A stretch of DNA of 64,000 bases, from positions 2,232,001-2,296,000 of the forward strand of contig CAVNZM010000007.1 of NCBI GenBank assembly GCA_963693365.1, given 5' to 3'. The translations under genes and the position numbers were made by a program. This document shows, piece after piece, positions 1-33,605 of the stretch (the first letter of the stretch is position 1; the number at the start of each line of letters is the position of its first letter). The notes below the pieces were generated by a model. The model had not been told where the DNA came from. It ran no database searches and saw only the letters and a program-made list of their open reading frames with translations. This DNA comes from Amoebidium appalachense. Lineage: Eukaryota; Ichthyosporea.

Positions 1-572
<572 letters not shown>

Positions 573-963
573 CCTCCAGCCGGGGGGCATAGCAATAAAT
601 TCATCACTGCAGCTGTCTTGGTTGTAGGGCCGACCGGCAGGCACGGGGGCATTATCGATTGTAGCATAGATCACACCTGAAAAACGGAACAGGGGGGATG
701 GGGGGAGGGGGGAGGGATGGGGGAAGAGGGGAGGGAGAGGGGGGAAGGCGGGGGGGGAGGGGGGGGGGGGGGAGGGGGAGATGAGTAATGGAGGCTAGGA
801 GCAAGGGAGGTGGGTGAGTTGGTGTTGTACACATGTAGAATTTAGGATAATGGGTTTTTTTGCGTCTCGCATCGTGTGTGCCTTTGTGTATGCCATGGTG
901 AGGAGAGGGCTAGGAAAGGGGGGAGGGGGGGCGCGGCGGCGGTGCAGGGGGGCGGCAGGGGGG

Positions 964-1001
<38 letters not shown>

Positions 1002-1723
1002 GTGGTTGCGATGGGGAAAAGGGGAAAGGGGGGAAGGAAGGGGAGGGGAGGGGGGGGGCTGGTATTGCATTTGTGGACCAATTTGCCTTAGCAGAGGCCC
1101 TGTGGGCAGGGAGAGGGGAGGGGGCGGGGGAGGAGGGGGGAGGTGATGGGGGGGGCAGGGAGGGGGGTTAATGGGGGGGGGGGGGGGGGGGGGGGGGGAG
1201 GGGGGGGGGGGGGACCTCGGCGTACCTTCGAATGTGACGTTGTTGGAGAGAATTCTGGTGGTGCAATCTTTGCTATTTTTAGGCGATTCTTTGGGCCAAT
1301 CACAAAATCCGTCCCCGTCAATGATTGGACAGCGGCCGCAGTCCATTGCGCACGTTTTGCAGTCCTCCCGGCCGTTACACCTACCATCACCACAGATGGG
1401 CGCACACTACGATTTCATTGGAGAGTTAATTTTTATGTGTGTGATGTGATTCGCTAGAAGGAAAGCACCACAGTGCCACCACTAGAATCCTTTGCAGCAG
1501 AGGGCCTGTGCTGTGATTTCATTTCTTAATGGGTTGATGTGATTGGAAGAATAAAAACATCACGTGCAACATTCAATCTGTCCCGTCCAAATCATTCTTC
1601 CTCTAACAGGACTTTGGTTTTTTCGAGCCTTCTTTTTTGAATGTTTCAAAGCCAAGCATTCTGTTGTGCAGGCAGAAACACCCAAGCAAATTTTGGGTGC
1701 TTGGGGAAATATCCTCCCCTCCC

Positions 1724-1756
<33 letters not shown>

Positions 1757-3128
1757 ACTACCCCCCACCCACCCACCCCCCTTCTGCCTCGATCCCTCCT
1801 TCTCACTAGTTCCGCATTTTCACACTCCGATACACCCTTTTTGAACCCATCCACTCCTTTCTCTAATACCATTTATTTTTACCAAATGTGGTACCATAAT
1901 AATTGTGACACCACAAGTACCTGTTCTCGGTACCGATATTCCTTACTCCTATATCACATGGTCCCCCCCCCCCCCCCCCCCAAAAAAAAAAAAAAAAAAA
2001 AAAAAAGAGTAAAACGTAGCAACCAATCACATCAGATTTACGTGGAACCCGCCCAAAGGACTTCCACAGCGATATCATCCGGAAATATGACTTTAATTAA
2101 AAGGGGGGGGGGGGGGGGGGATGAAAACAAAACTTACCTGGCCACAGTCTTGGGGACACAGAAAGCAGCTTTCACTCTTATCACACACACCGTTTCCGCA
2201 CACATCGGAATTGGGGCAGTCCTGCGGGCAGTTGATTTCGTTTTCGTACTGCCACTCCCAGTGCTTGCCCCAACGTTCGCACTTTCCGTTGCCGCACGTG
2301 GCTGCGTGGGGGTTGCGGGGTTAAAGAGTGTGAGTTTTAAACATTCTTGGCGGGTGGATTGTCTGTTCCCTCTGTCGCCGGGTAGTGTCTTATGAAAGGG
2401 TTATTCACAGGAAAAAAGAAAGAAGAAGAAGAGCGGAAAAGGGGGGAGAAAAGGGAAACGAAGTTCGGAAGAAAGAAAGGAAATGAGGGGTGTGGAAGAG
2501 CTGATGGGCAATTGCTCAATCTTGCCCCTCTGGTATTTCCGGCTATAAGTCATAGAACGTTTTCCGAGAAAGGTAGGCAGAAAGGGCAAGAAAGATGGTG
2601 AGTTGAGGTAGGTGGGTGGAGGAGGTTGGGCGGGTGGTGACGGGGGGGGGGGGGGGGGGGGGGGGGGGGAGGGGGGGGGGGAGAGAGAGGGGGGGGGGGG
2701 TGGGAGGGTTATAGGCGTGTGTGTATGTGTTTGGGGGGGGGGGGGGGGGGGGGGGGGAGGGGGGGAGGACACATACAAATGAAATAAGGGCAGTCATCCG
2801 GGCAGGTGTCCCCGTTCTCGCCATCCTCACACACACCATTGCCTGCATTCGGTACCCAATGTCAGCACACGCGCACATGTACACGTAATTTGAATGATAC
2901 CCAATTAGAGCCAAGAGCAGCTAATTTTATTAGTTGAGAGTCTGTCACCAAATCGGATACCCCCCCCCCCCCCCCCCCCCTCTCCCTTCCCCCCACCCCC
3001 TCCCCCCTCCCCCCTCCCCCCTCCCTGGGCCCGCGGCCCTAAACACAGGCACACGCTGAGTCGGCGCACAGACACACACGCGCGCGCGCGCGCACCTGCG
3101 CACGCACACATACACACACATACACATG

Positions 3129-3163
<35 letters not shown>

Positions 3164-4053
3164 AAAAGAAAAAATAGAAAAAGTAGAAGAAGAAAATTCA
3201 CCTCCAGAATTTTCTTTACCATTGTTTCCACATATCCGTCAAGGTTTTGGCTTTTCACGTGTCAAGGATTACTACAGCCGCTCTCTTGAGCTACATACCC
3301 GCATGGGCAAAAACGGCTGCTTTGGAAAAAACAGGAGAATATTAACGGTTTAACGGAACAGTGAAAAATGAGAAACACAGAGACCCCCCCCCCCCCCCCT
3401 CCCCCCCCTCCCCCCCTCCCCCCCCCCCCCCCCCCCCGCCCTTGTAAATCATAAACTGAAAATGAGAAACGCCGTTTCTGCTTTCTATTTTTTCAGATTT
3501 ATCAACACCTACCGCAGTTGACCGTGCAGTTGCAATCCTGGGGGCAGGTGCGACACCATTCCCCCTCCTCACACTTTCCGTCACCGCACTTTGCCTTCCA
3601 CTCTGCCCACGGAGTAAACAGCAATTTCTCCACAGGGTCATACACCGGAAAGACACTCTTTTCATCGACGTTTTCCGGGTAGCTATATGAGTACGTGAGG
3701 GTGCGCGTGCTGATTGTATTTGTAGGCTCGCCAGCTCCGGAAGGCGCGCCATCCCCTCCCGGCGTCTGATTATTGTCAGGGTGATCTCCCTTGGATCCGC
3801 CCGTGTTTACCTTCCCGCTGCCTCCCGCGCCAAACAAACCCCCTGCATAAAGTGCAACTACAAGCACACCGGCGATAAGTGCGGCACCAAACACAACAGC
3901 AACGGCGACGTATGCGCGTTTGTGATACCATTTGGTTTTTTTGGCGTCGCTTTTCGGTTTTTCCACATCAACAGAAAGTCCGGCCCCTGGGGCTATGATT
4001 GAGACTGACGCGTGCTCCGGTGACGCCATGGTGTGGTGCTCCGGTGACGCCAT
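573..4053 (-). CDS. Type II membrane protein with tandem Cys-rich CGxGxC/CPxDC repeats (3' end not found)
   Basis: Five exons join in frame: 4053-3513, 2842-2777, 2301-2138, 1406-1226 and 676-573 (1056 nt, 352 residues so far); each has GT-AG borders and matching phase. After a short cytoplasmic N-terminus there is one membrane segment (about residues 50-76, YVAVAVVFGAALIAG), then a Gly/Ser/Pro linker. Next come about six Cys-rich units of the pattern CGxGxC-x-GE-x-C-x2-CPxDC (CGDGKCEEGEWC, CGNGVCEDGE, CGNGKCERW, CGNGVCDKSESC, CGDGRCNGRED, GDGFCDWP). The last exon (VIYATIDNAPVPAGRPYN, then DSCSDEFIAMPPGWR) starts a different extracellular domain that I do not recognise. The topology suggests a surface protein with a disulfide-rich ectodomain. 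Upstream GTG/ATG choices are noted separately; no terminal stop is seen. The function is not inferable. Confidence 0.8.
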
Positions 4054-4066
4054 GGTGTGGTGCTTT
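4019..4066 (-). repeat. In-frame 24-bp tandem duplication containing the start codon
   Basis: The plus-strand unit GGTGACGCCATGGTGTGGTG (plus CTCC) occurs twice in tandem. On the gene strand each copy encodes MASPEHHT or MASPEHAS, so there are two in-frame ATGs, at 4053 and 4029. I chose 4053 as the start; use of 4029 would remove eight residues. Confidence 0.85.
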
Positions 4067-4322
4067 ATTGCACAGCAACACACACGTCCTATTTGCAGTG
4101 AGGAGCAAAGGAGTTTACCACGGGCCACTCTGTCTCAGTAAACGTTAGAAATGTGTAAGCTGGTTGTATGTGCTGACGTAAAACAGGTATCTGGGCACTT
4201 TTTAAAGGGCTTCTATGCCCGTGCGTACGTCGCGAAGTATGAGCGGCCACACGCAGTGAAGGTGCACGATCGCGAGAGTTATTGTGGCCGCGACTTTGCG
4301 ATCCGGAAATGGCGGTGTCCTG

Positions 4323-4402
4323 AACTTATATAGCTGATGATAGAGGAGTGTAAAACCTAACATTGAATTGTGACCAATCATGTAGTTTTAGGTTATCCAA
4401 TC
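4323..4402 (-). promoter_or_regulatory. Probable promoter of the Cys-repeat gene: two CCAAT boxes
   Basis: CCAAT occurs at 4374-4378 and 4397-4401, with an ACTTATATAG TATA-like string at 4324-4333, about 270-350 bp upstream of the ATG at 4053. CCAAT boxes are bound by NF-Y in other eukaryotes in either orientation. The assignment rests on motif clustering only. Confidence 0.4.
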
Positions 4403-5293
4403 GCAGAGCGCCTGCTGTTCGTGCGAGATCCAAAAAAAAGAAAAAAAGCCAGACGGTCCACTTGAAGAGTGCTTGAAAAGTGCTTATTACATACACGTAT
4501 ATACCAAAACTTCTTAAGAAGTTTCACTGCTGACTCTCTTAAAGTTCTTTTGACAAGATAAGAAGCGCTCAATTGCAAGCCCATTAAATTTCTTTTTGTT
4601 TCTAGGCAGTAAGCCCCACGTTCGCAGCAGGGGTGAAAGGAATGCGGTAGATGTTTTATTTGGGAAACCCCTCAGCCTCAGGCCCCCAAAAAAATGTCGC
4701 CAATCAACGCATCAATAGCGAGTGCAGGGGAGTGAAGGAGGTGAGGTGAAGTGAACTGTGTGATATGGACACTCACGGAAGCGTCAGGGCTTCCATTTTT
4801 TTGCACGAGAGACTGCAAGGAAGAGCGAAAGAAGGGAGGAAAGCTGAATTCGAAGGGGTGGCCCGAAGAGGCGCAAATTGTACATTGTCTAAAATGGTGC
4901 TTATTATGATACGTATATCCGTGATACGGGGGTCCGAAGTGGGCGGTATTCAAAAGTCTTGCAGAGGGAGAAAGTGACGCCATGGACAGAAAGAGGGAGG
5001 CAAGGGCCGTGCGTTGACGGCCAGAAGAAAGGGGCACATGTACATATTATGACATTACTGATTGATCATTCTATCTATCATGATCATCATGTGACGAGAC
5101 TCGGGCTGGCCCCAGATCTAGGGGAGAGCACAGAGTGGAGGGGAGCCCAGAGAGAGGGGAACGAGGCGGGGCGGGGGAGGAGGGGGAGGGGGAGTTGAGA
5201 GAGGGAGTCTCAGAGAGAGGTGGGAGAAATTTGGGGAACTTGAAGGGGGAGAGAGGGGGGGGGAGGGAGAGAGTGAGAGGGGGGGGGGGGGGG

Positions 5294-5326
<33 letters not shown>

Positions 5327-6236
5327 GAGAGACAGAGAGAGAGAGAGAGCGTGTGTGTGTGTGTGTGTGAAAGGGAGAGAGGGAGAGAGGTTGATTGTGA
5401 GACAGAGATCTAGAGAGAGAGAGTAAGAGAGAACACACACACACACACGCGCAGAGAGAGAGGGGGGAGGGGGGGAAGGGGGGTGGGGGAAGGGCATAAA
5501 TGCTTAGAGAAGGGCGGAGGCCGGGAAGGGAACCGGGAGAGGGTGAAGGGCCGACGGCAACGAGACGTTCTTCTGGGGAGAGGGGGGGGGGGGGGGGGGG
5601 GGGTGGAGGGGAGCTGAATGAAGAGACGTAGCTGCGAAGGCCAATCTGTTTGTGTGTGTGTACATGTGTCTACGCGTGTGTGTGTGTGTGTGTATGTGCG
5701 CGCACGCGCGCGCGGCCACGCGTGTGTTTATAATTATGGCACCGTGACACTGCATGCGTGACTGCGCCGCCGAGGGGAGGGTGGATGCGTGACTGCGCCG
5801 CCGAGGGAGGGGTGGGGGGGGGGGGGGGGGGGGTAGGTGAGGTAATGAAGGAGAGTAAAGTTCGACGGGCGATGGTTGGTTGCAGGTTATTTGACCTAAT
5901 CAGTATGCTATGTACAGCAAGGGTCCCCTGTGCACGCACACCACCTCGGGGAGCTACCTCTAGTATTTTATGATGATCATTTGCCTAGTTATGATTCCGG
6001 CATATGCCAACTCGTGCTTTCACACAATTAATTACAGAAATGCATAACCTCAAGGTGTGTGACTTCCTCTTGTTATGTAAACTTGGCATATGAACAAGTC
6101 ACACGAACACGTTGTGGGTACTTGTGTGTGTGTGTGTATGTACACGTTTGCGTGTGTGTGTGTGTGTGTGGAACTGTTGTGTGACACTGCGTGTGTGTGT
6201 GTGTGTGTACGTGCACGCGTGCATGTGTTTGTATGT

Positions 6237-6277
<41 letters not shown>

Positions 6278-7700
6278 CCAGGTTTGTGTGTGCGGTACGT
6301 GTGTGTGTGTGTGTGTGTGCATGTACGTGTTTCGTGCATGTATGTATACGTGCGGGGTGGTTCTATCGTCTGGTGTGCGTTTCGTGTTTTTATGTATGTG
6401 TGTGTGTGTATGTAGGTGTTTCGTGCATGCATGTGTGTGCGGTTCTGTCGTTTAAAATTTCTCTCTCTCTCTCTCTCCCCCCCCCCCCCCCCCCTCTCTC
6501 CCTCCCCCCCCCCCCCCCCCTCTCTCTCACTCTCTCTCCCGCCCTCTCTCTCTGTCTCTTTCTCTCTAGATCTTCCTCCCCCCCCCCCCCCTCTCTCTCT
6601 CTCTCCCTCTCTGTATGTGTGTGTGTGTCACAGGGCTCATGGGTGTCCCATGTTATTGATATAGTGAATTTAAACTTTTTAAGGCGAGTTCATTAATATT
6701 CAAGCCTGATCAGAAGTTCTTGCAAGAGTCACGGCATGCATTTGAATTTGAACGATCAGAAAAACTTCGAACATGACGGTCATAATAATTATTTCGTAGT
6801 CTCAGACTCTCGGTTTTTGCTCCCTTTTTCTGTTTCCATTTCTTGGCTCGCCGTTTGCAAGTTCGACGGAAGTCACACAAATAAACTGTCAGAGGATGCT
6901 GTACATGCATGTTGCTAAGTCTTTGTGTCACAAATTGTGTTCATAGATGGTATACTAGTACAGTAGAGTTAGAGCTGTTAGAAGCACACTGTGAAGGAGT
7001 CACCGACATGGTCGACGACGGAGTCGGACGTGTTGTATAGCAAGGGCGTGTGTGGGATCAGGAATGGGGGTTGTGGAACCACCGAACCTAAATGTGTTTG
7101 TCTGTAGGTGTCCACCCGTCTGCAAAGCAGAACTACTGACAACGGCAGAGCGCTACAAGTGACTGCTAGCCGACTACCATCAGACCTGCCACCTACTGAG
7201 ATGGCTCCTTATTTTTCCTTACACATTCAGCGAACACTGGACTCTATCGAACCGTCGAGGCGCCGCGACAGAAAGCATGCGCGCGGTCGCGAGAGTGTAA
7301 GGAAAAATCGGACGCCTGCAGCGAACGTAAAGTTCATCGCAGCGCGTGCACACCGTCAGTACGTAGGGCTACCTTTCCGTATACAAACACACCCACAATC
7401 ACATACAACATACACACACCATCACACACAAACACCTACACACACAAACACCTACACACACGTATACACGCAGACACCCGTATATTCGTGTGAGAGCGAA
7501 CGTAAAGTTCATCGCAGCGCTTGCACACCGTCAGTACGTGTGAGCCATCAGACTGACTGAGGGTCGGCAGTGCGGTCTTAGCCCCCGCGAATGTTCCCGA
7601 CAAACCCGATCCAGCCCCGCGGGCTCGCGATTCGGGTTCCGTGAATCGACTCGACCGTGATTCTACCACAGGACGGACCCGTCGGACCGTCGTCGTCGAG
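4403..7700. other. Intergenic spacer rich in simple repeats
   Basis: I see no convincing gene here. The stretch holds GA/TG/G-rich arrays at about 5140-5500 and 5580-5840, an interrupted TG array with CT/C tracts at about 6120-6630, and unique AT-balanced sequence at 4570-5100 and 6640-7320. A 45-bp direct repeat at 7320 and 7495 is listed separately. Short open frames at 4678-5037 and 7108-7560 lack splice-consistent neighbours and recognisable motifs. Confidence 0.6.
7320..7539 (+). repeat. 45-bp direct repeat flanking a CA-rich spacer
   Basis: The segment beginning AGCGAACGTAAAGTTCATCG at 7320-7364 recurs at 7495-7539 with one mismatch (g/t). The 130 bp between are CA-rich. The pair may be the remnant of a tandem duplication. 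Confidence 0.85.
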
Positions 7701-7722
7701 TGACTCCTCCGTCAAGATCCTA

Positions 7723-7832
7723 CCAATAGGTGAGGGGTATCGCACTTTGTCTGGATCCGCTGATTGGATCACCTGATAGCCAATAGGTGATGCTTCATTA
7801 ATGCTAATAGAAGCAAATGAATTTTGACCAAT
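7723..7832 (+). promoter_or_regulatory. CCAAT-box cluster (probable promoter of the polytopic protein gene)
   Basis: Four CCAAT/ATTGG boxes lie within 110 bp: 7723, 7763 (reverse), 7780 and 7828. The cluster is about 0.9 kb upstream of the ATG at 8735 and about 0.45 kb upstream of the small candidate frame at 8289. Similar clusters sit upstream of other genes in the window. Confidence 0.45.
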
Positions 7833-8288
7833 TGTTGTGAGTGTGGTTATCTGCTCGTGGCCGACAGGTCAATTAGACCTTTTAAAAATTCAGATAATTA
7901 CATAGACGGAATCCTCCGGATTCAGACGCCTGCGGTAACGGAGAGTTCTGCCTGAGATTTTATTTACTTTCTATCTCAAAAGGGAAATAGGTATAGCTGT
8001 TGCTATCTGTGTCTTTGCACGTGCCTCAGGTGGGTCAGATGGAGACTCATCATGGAGTTCGCACATGCTTCTAGATGGCCGTGGCACATGCACAAACCTA
8101 CGAATTTGAACGCCACCAATTGCATGAGCGTACGGCACTTGGCAGTATCACCGCAACATTGCGGCAGAAGAAAAGACTCGCTGGCACGAGAACCGACGTT
8201 GTGTCTAATAAAACTTTTGTATATCTCTGTTTGCATTTCGCTGCTTATTTTTCTTAAAACATGTATTTAAGCTTATGTGTATATAGAT

Positions 8289-8549
8289 ATGCTGCTTTTT
8301 TCGCTTTTATTTTGCAGTGCGCTGGCTTTGGCTCACGTGTCAATCAAATGGCACCATCGTTTCTTGAGCATCTTCAAGTGTTACATGAAAGCAGAGTCAA
8401 TGGACAAGTTGTACACAGTATGGCATCGGCTGGCCATGGGGGAAAAATTTTTACGCAAGAAAGACCTTTCTTGCAAGTTGGTGCCAAGAAAAACACACGC
8501 AGGTGAAATAACAAAAATTAGCCTCAGTTTGCCTAAGAGTGGCATTTAA
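8289..8549 (+). CDS. Candidate small protein or exon, unrecognised
   Basis: An 86-codon ATG frame starts with a signal-peptide-like run (MLLFSLLFCSALALAH) and continues with a basic segment (MGEKFLRKKDLSCKLVPRK). A second frame over the same bases is also open. The sequence has an acceptor-like TTTTATTTTGCAG ending at about 8317 and a donor-like CAG/GTGAAA at about 8502, so it could equally be an internal exon of an unknown or decayed gene. A weak likeness to Se/S-carrier-like (DUF3343) proteins was noted but not trusted. It precedes the polytopic protein gene on the same strand. Confidence 0.2.
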   Translation: MLLFSLLFCSALALAHVSIKWHHRFLSIFKCYMKAESMDKLYTVWHRLAMGEKFLRKKDLSCKLVPRKTHAGEITKISLSLPKSGI

Positions 8550-8734
8550 TTAGTAATGATGTCTCATAGTCAGTGGTTCGTCACAAGTCGAAAGGTCTTC
8601 CGATCACTGTAGCATTAAGTGCCGCGTAAGGCTTAGTTTGCCAGCTAGTTTTAGCTGGTTCCAACCTCTCAAAAGTCAAACGGAAGATACAGAAAAGAGC
8701 GAGCGGATGCTCAGGAGCAACTTAACGAGTCAAG

Positions 8735-15546
<6,812 letters not shown>

Positions 15547-15665
15547 GAGAGCTTTTTGTGCAAAGGGTGGTGAATCGTGCTCGGTGACTATTCCATTGGA
15601 TAGGGATGGTCACGAAACTTTAGTTTAGGTGATAGCGAGGGTGGTGTGCGGGCATGGTTTCTGGT

Positions 15666-15715
15666 TCAGCTGTGTGTGTGTGCATGTGCTTGTGTGCGTG
15701 CGTGTGGGCATGCGT

Positions 15716-15797
<82 letters not shown>

Positions 15798-15993
15798 CGT
15801 GTGTGCATGCGTCCTTGTGTGTGTGTGTGTGTGTGTGTTTGTGTGTGTTGTGTGTGTGTGTGTGTGTGTGCGTGTGTGTGTGCGTGTGTGTGTGTGCGTG
15901 TGCGTTTGTGACGTGGGTGTCTGACGTGGGTGTATATGTGTGTTGTGTGTACGCCCGTGTCACTCTGTGCATGTGCGCGCCTCCGAGTATACT

Positions 15994-16082
<89 letters not shown>

Positions 16083-16086
16083 CGTG
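15666..16086. repeat. Two long (TG)n arrays
   Basis: (TG)n at about 15718-15794 and 15997-16081 are joined by interrupted TG/GCGTG sequence, directly 3' of the polytopic protein gene. His/Thr and Cys/Val frames on either strand are repeat artefacts. Confidence 0.95.
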
Positions 16087-16671
16087 TGCGGCCCATGTAC
16101 GTGGTCATGCACAGTTGTACCTTTCCCTTAGTTAGCACTAGTATGGTGGCTCTAATAGCTTCTCTGTTCAAAGCTAAGGTGTAAATAATGATTTTGTGAA
16201 ATTACAATTCACCTTAATTCCCCTTAAATTAATGTATGTAGCTACAGATCCTGGGCTACTGTAGGTTCTTCCACCAACCATTTTTCATTTTCGTATGTAA
16301 TGTGACAGGTTCTAGATTCTAAATGTCACATGATCTTTAGCCTATCGCTTGTAACCCAAAGCCGTGCAGTGGTAGTGCCGTAACGGGCATCATAACGGTT
16401 CCTTGATAAAGGACTTTTTTGTAATTGTAAGTTACCTGTAGCAGGGTGACTGTGTGCCACACATAGTAATCATCTTTCGCAATTTCTCTTTCTGTAAACA
16501 GTTTTTCTATTTAGTTAAGCTGTAAACACTTGAAGAGCAAAACATGCTCTGAAAATTTTAATTTTTTTTTTCAGTTTACAACTACTGATAGTAGCTAGAC
16601 CTTAATATTAACTTACGTTTGTTCCTTCACGGTGTGCTGCAAATCGCTTCCCTTTTAACTTCTTCCCCCCC

Positions 16672-16727
<56 letters not shown>

Positions 16728-16822
16728 GAAAACAAACAAAAAAAGCAAAAACAAAAAACCGGGATGACCCACGTGGGGGTTTGTATCCACTCATGACACT
16801 GCCGCCGTGTCCTGAAATATTA

Positions 16823-16856
<34 letters not shown>

Positions 16857-17305
16857 TTCCCCCCCCTCCCCCCCCCCCCCCCCCCGCACACGGGGCTCCC
16901 CGTGAAAACGCAAACACACGCGCGCACACGCACATACACATGCACACGCACGCGCGCACCCACACATGCACACAGTGTCACGTGCACATATGCATATGCG
17001 CGCGCACACACACACACACACGTGCACACGCACATGTTCATGTGCACACGCACACACGCAACACGTACACACACATGTACACACGTGTACACACACGCAC
17101 ACACATACGCACACATACACACACACAAAGACACGCACACAACACGTGCACACACGTCCGCACACGCACACGAACACACGCCCAAACGTGAACACATGTA
17201 CATATGACTCAGGTACACACACGCACATGTACACAAACACGCGCGCGCGCACGCGCACACGCACTCACACACACACACGCACACACGCACACGCACGCAC
17301 ACGCA

Positions 17306-17352
<47 letters not shown>

Positions 17353-17500
17353 CCAACACTCATTGTACAACTTAGTACAACTTCCGACTCGGACGTCTCA
17401 GCGGGTTGATTTTCTTCAAGTTGACCAGTGCACGACTGCATATGCCCTGATATGCCCTGTGAAAAAGCGTTTTATCTAGGGAGATAGACCTGCTTTTTTG
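16087..17500. other. Spacer: unique AT-balanced DNA, then C- and CA-rich repeats
   Basis: 16087-16660 is unique sequence with no frame worth calling. 16665-16885 holds poly-C/CA/poly-C tracts. 16900-17352 is an interrupted CA array rich in CACGTG and CGCG alternating purine-pyrimidine steps. No gene is seen. Confidence 0.6.
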
Positions 17501-17512
17501 ATTCAGGCTAAA

Positions 17513-17847
17513 CCAATAGCAGGCCCTCCAGCTGACCTGCTGAGGTCTAGGGGATCTTTGTCACATTTCTGATTGGTAGAGGCTGTAAAGCAGGGATTAC
17601 AACCAATCACTTTGTAGACGATCAGCTGAGCATGGAAAGAAGGTATTTTTAGCCAAGAATGTGGAGAAAGAATAACGAAACATAAAGCTACCACTCTGAA
17701 ATTCCACCACATATCCACGACGGTACTAACAATTTGTGATTATATTCTACTTCTAATTTCAACCGAACTGTGTTTTCAACACCTGTTATAATACATACTA
17801 TTATAAAATTTAAGCATCAGAATTTACCCTGCTCTTAGTTGCACCAA
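17513..17847 (+). promoter_or_regulatory. CCAAT boxes in the spacer upstream of XPR1
   Basis: CCAAT/ATTGG occurs at 17513, 17572 (reverse), 17603 and 17843. The boxes are 1.7-2.1 kb from the XPR1 start codon. They may drive an upstream non-coding exon of XPR1 or a separate transcript that includes the duplicated segment. The assignment is tentative. Confidence 0.35.
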
Positions 17848-18288
17848 TCATCGCGTGGTCAAATCTTGAAAGTTCGTATGCCGGGCCCCGGCTGCATGCC
17901 GTCATACGAACTGTGGCGCTCGACAGAGCTCAAAACACTGTATGAAGGGAAGGTGAAAGGAATCGCATCAGTGAAAAGTGTAGTGATTGGAGCATACTTG
18001 AATGTAAAAGTACAGCAATATAGGGAGAGCAAAGTAACGCTGCGTTTCAGAAGGTATATAATCTGGAATGCAGCTGGATAGGTGCAGGGGCCGAGTGGGT
18101 TGAAGGCTGCCGTAGCACGCGGAAGGAACTAGGTAAGTGCGAGACGAATGGCAGATGGGCAGGTTCTGTGGCCCATTGATGAGGGCAAGTTGAGGTGCAT
18201 TTCACCTTATTCAGGCTTGTTTGACAAAACATAGAAGGCGGGAGTGGAAGCGGGAGAGGGGGGAGGGAGCGAGGAAATGGATGGGCAA

Positions 18289-19222
<934 letters not shown>

Positions 19223-19465
19223 GCGCGTGTGTGCGTGCGTGTGTGTGTGTGTGTGTGTGAGCGCGCGTGTGTGTGTGTGCGCCGCACATAGGTGTGTGTG
19301 TGTGTGAACCGTTGCGTGTGGGTGGGTATGTGAGTGGGTGCGGCTGTGCTTGATTGCGTGCTTTTGGGGTGAACCTGTGTGCGGGCGGGCCGGTGTTTGT
19401 GTTTATGTTTCTAGGCAGTGTGCCCTTTGGCTGCACATATTGATTTCTTAAATACTTCAAATATT

Positions 19466-19471
19466 CAATAA
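19466..19471 (+). other. Possible polyadenylation signal AATAAA
   Basis: AATAAA lies 114 bp upstream of the XPR1 start codon. It could end a transcript from the duplicated segment, or be chance in AT-rich DNA. Confidence 0.2.
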
Positions 19472-19584
19472 AGTGCACCATATTTATTTTCAATACTTAC
19501 CGACGCAAGTTTGTGAGTAAAAGTTGTGTTAGGTCAGTGAAGCGAGTTTACATGTTGAGAGGGTATTGTGCATAGCAGGAAACC

Positions 19585-32807
<13,223 letters not shown>

Positions 32808-33605
32808 GGGGACACCGAACAAAACTAGATGAGGAATAAGGAGTGTGCGGGGGAGAGGCAGGGGGGGAGTGCGGTGGAGGGAGAGGAGAGGGATGGGGCT
32901 GGGGGGGAAGGGGGGGGGGGGGGGGGGGGGGGGGAGGGGGGGGGGATGCATATGATACCCACACTATGGCTGAATGTTTAAAGAAGAGAAGAAGGGTGTG
33001 AATGAAACGGAATGAAAGTTGCTTGTATGTTGATATTGCTAAAAGCTAGATTAGGGGATGTATGAGATTCAACGGTCGTTCCTGTTTCCTTCGCAAATTT
33101 TTGTTGGTAAACAGTTTCGAATAGACGTGTTTTGAAGGACAACAAAAATGTTTATGTCAGAATTGAATGTTGAAGCATGTGTTCCTTCCAGGCTTTTTGA
33201 ATGGGTTTGAATGGGTTACTCTACTGTAATGTGTGAACGAAGTTGCAATTGTTTGCTGAAAGCAAGTTGGTACTTCAGTCTCAATTGTTCCCTTTTTCTG
33301 AAACACTATGGGTGTTATCTTTTTTGTTGTTGTTGAAATATCCGTATGTGTGAAAGAATTACTTGGACGAACGAGATCGTGTTTTCCCCCCTAACACAAG
33401 CGCTGTGCGCTCTGTTTTTCCCGATCTGATTAATCTACGCTTTTCACTGATGAACTATTATTGTATAGAATGCGTGAAGTTATGGTGTAATCTGCTAGAA
33501 GATAATAATATTAATTAGAAAGCTGAGTGAATTTCTACGGAATAAAATGCTGGGATACTGTCTTTTCAATGCTTGCTTCCCCCCCCCCCCCCCCCCCCCC
33601 CCCCC
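32808..33605 (+). other. XPR1 3' region with candidate poly(A) signal
   Basis: After the TAG at 32805-32807 comes a G-rich stretch (to 32945), then about 600 bp of AT-rich unique sequence with AATAAA at 33541-33546, 730 bp past the stop. It looks like a 3' UTR. Confidence 0.5.

Noticed and set aside
3291-3311. Possible micro-exon between exons 1 and 2 of the Cys-repeat gene
   Set aside because: It has AG and GT borders and fits the phase, but direct joining of 3513 to 2842 rebuilds a perfect CGNGVC repeat, which is the better model.
8289-8549. Assignment of the small candidate frame to the Se/S-carrier-like family (DUF3343)
   Set aside because: Only a short stretch around EKFLRKKDLSCKLVP is reminiscent; the Cys-Gly signature expected after it is missing.
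15666-16086. Long Cys/Val and Thr/His open frames in TG/CA arrays (and many similar ones across the window)
   Set aside because: Dinucleotide and homopolymer repeats have no stops in most frames; these are translation artefacts.
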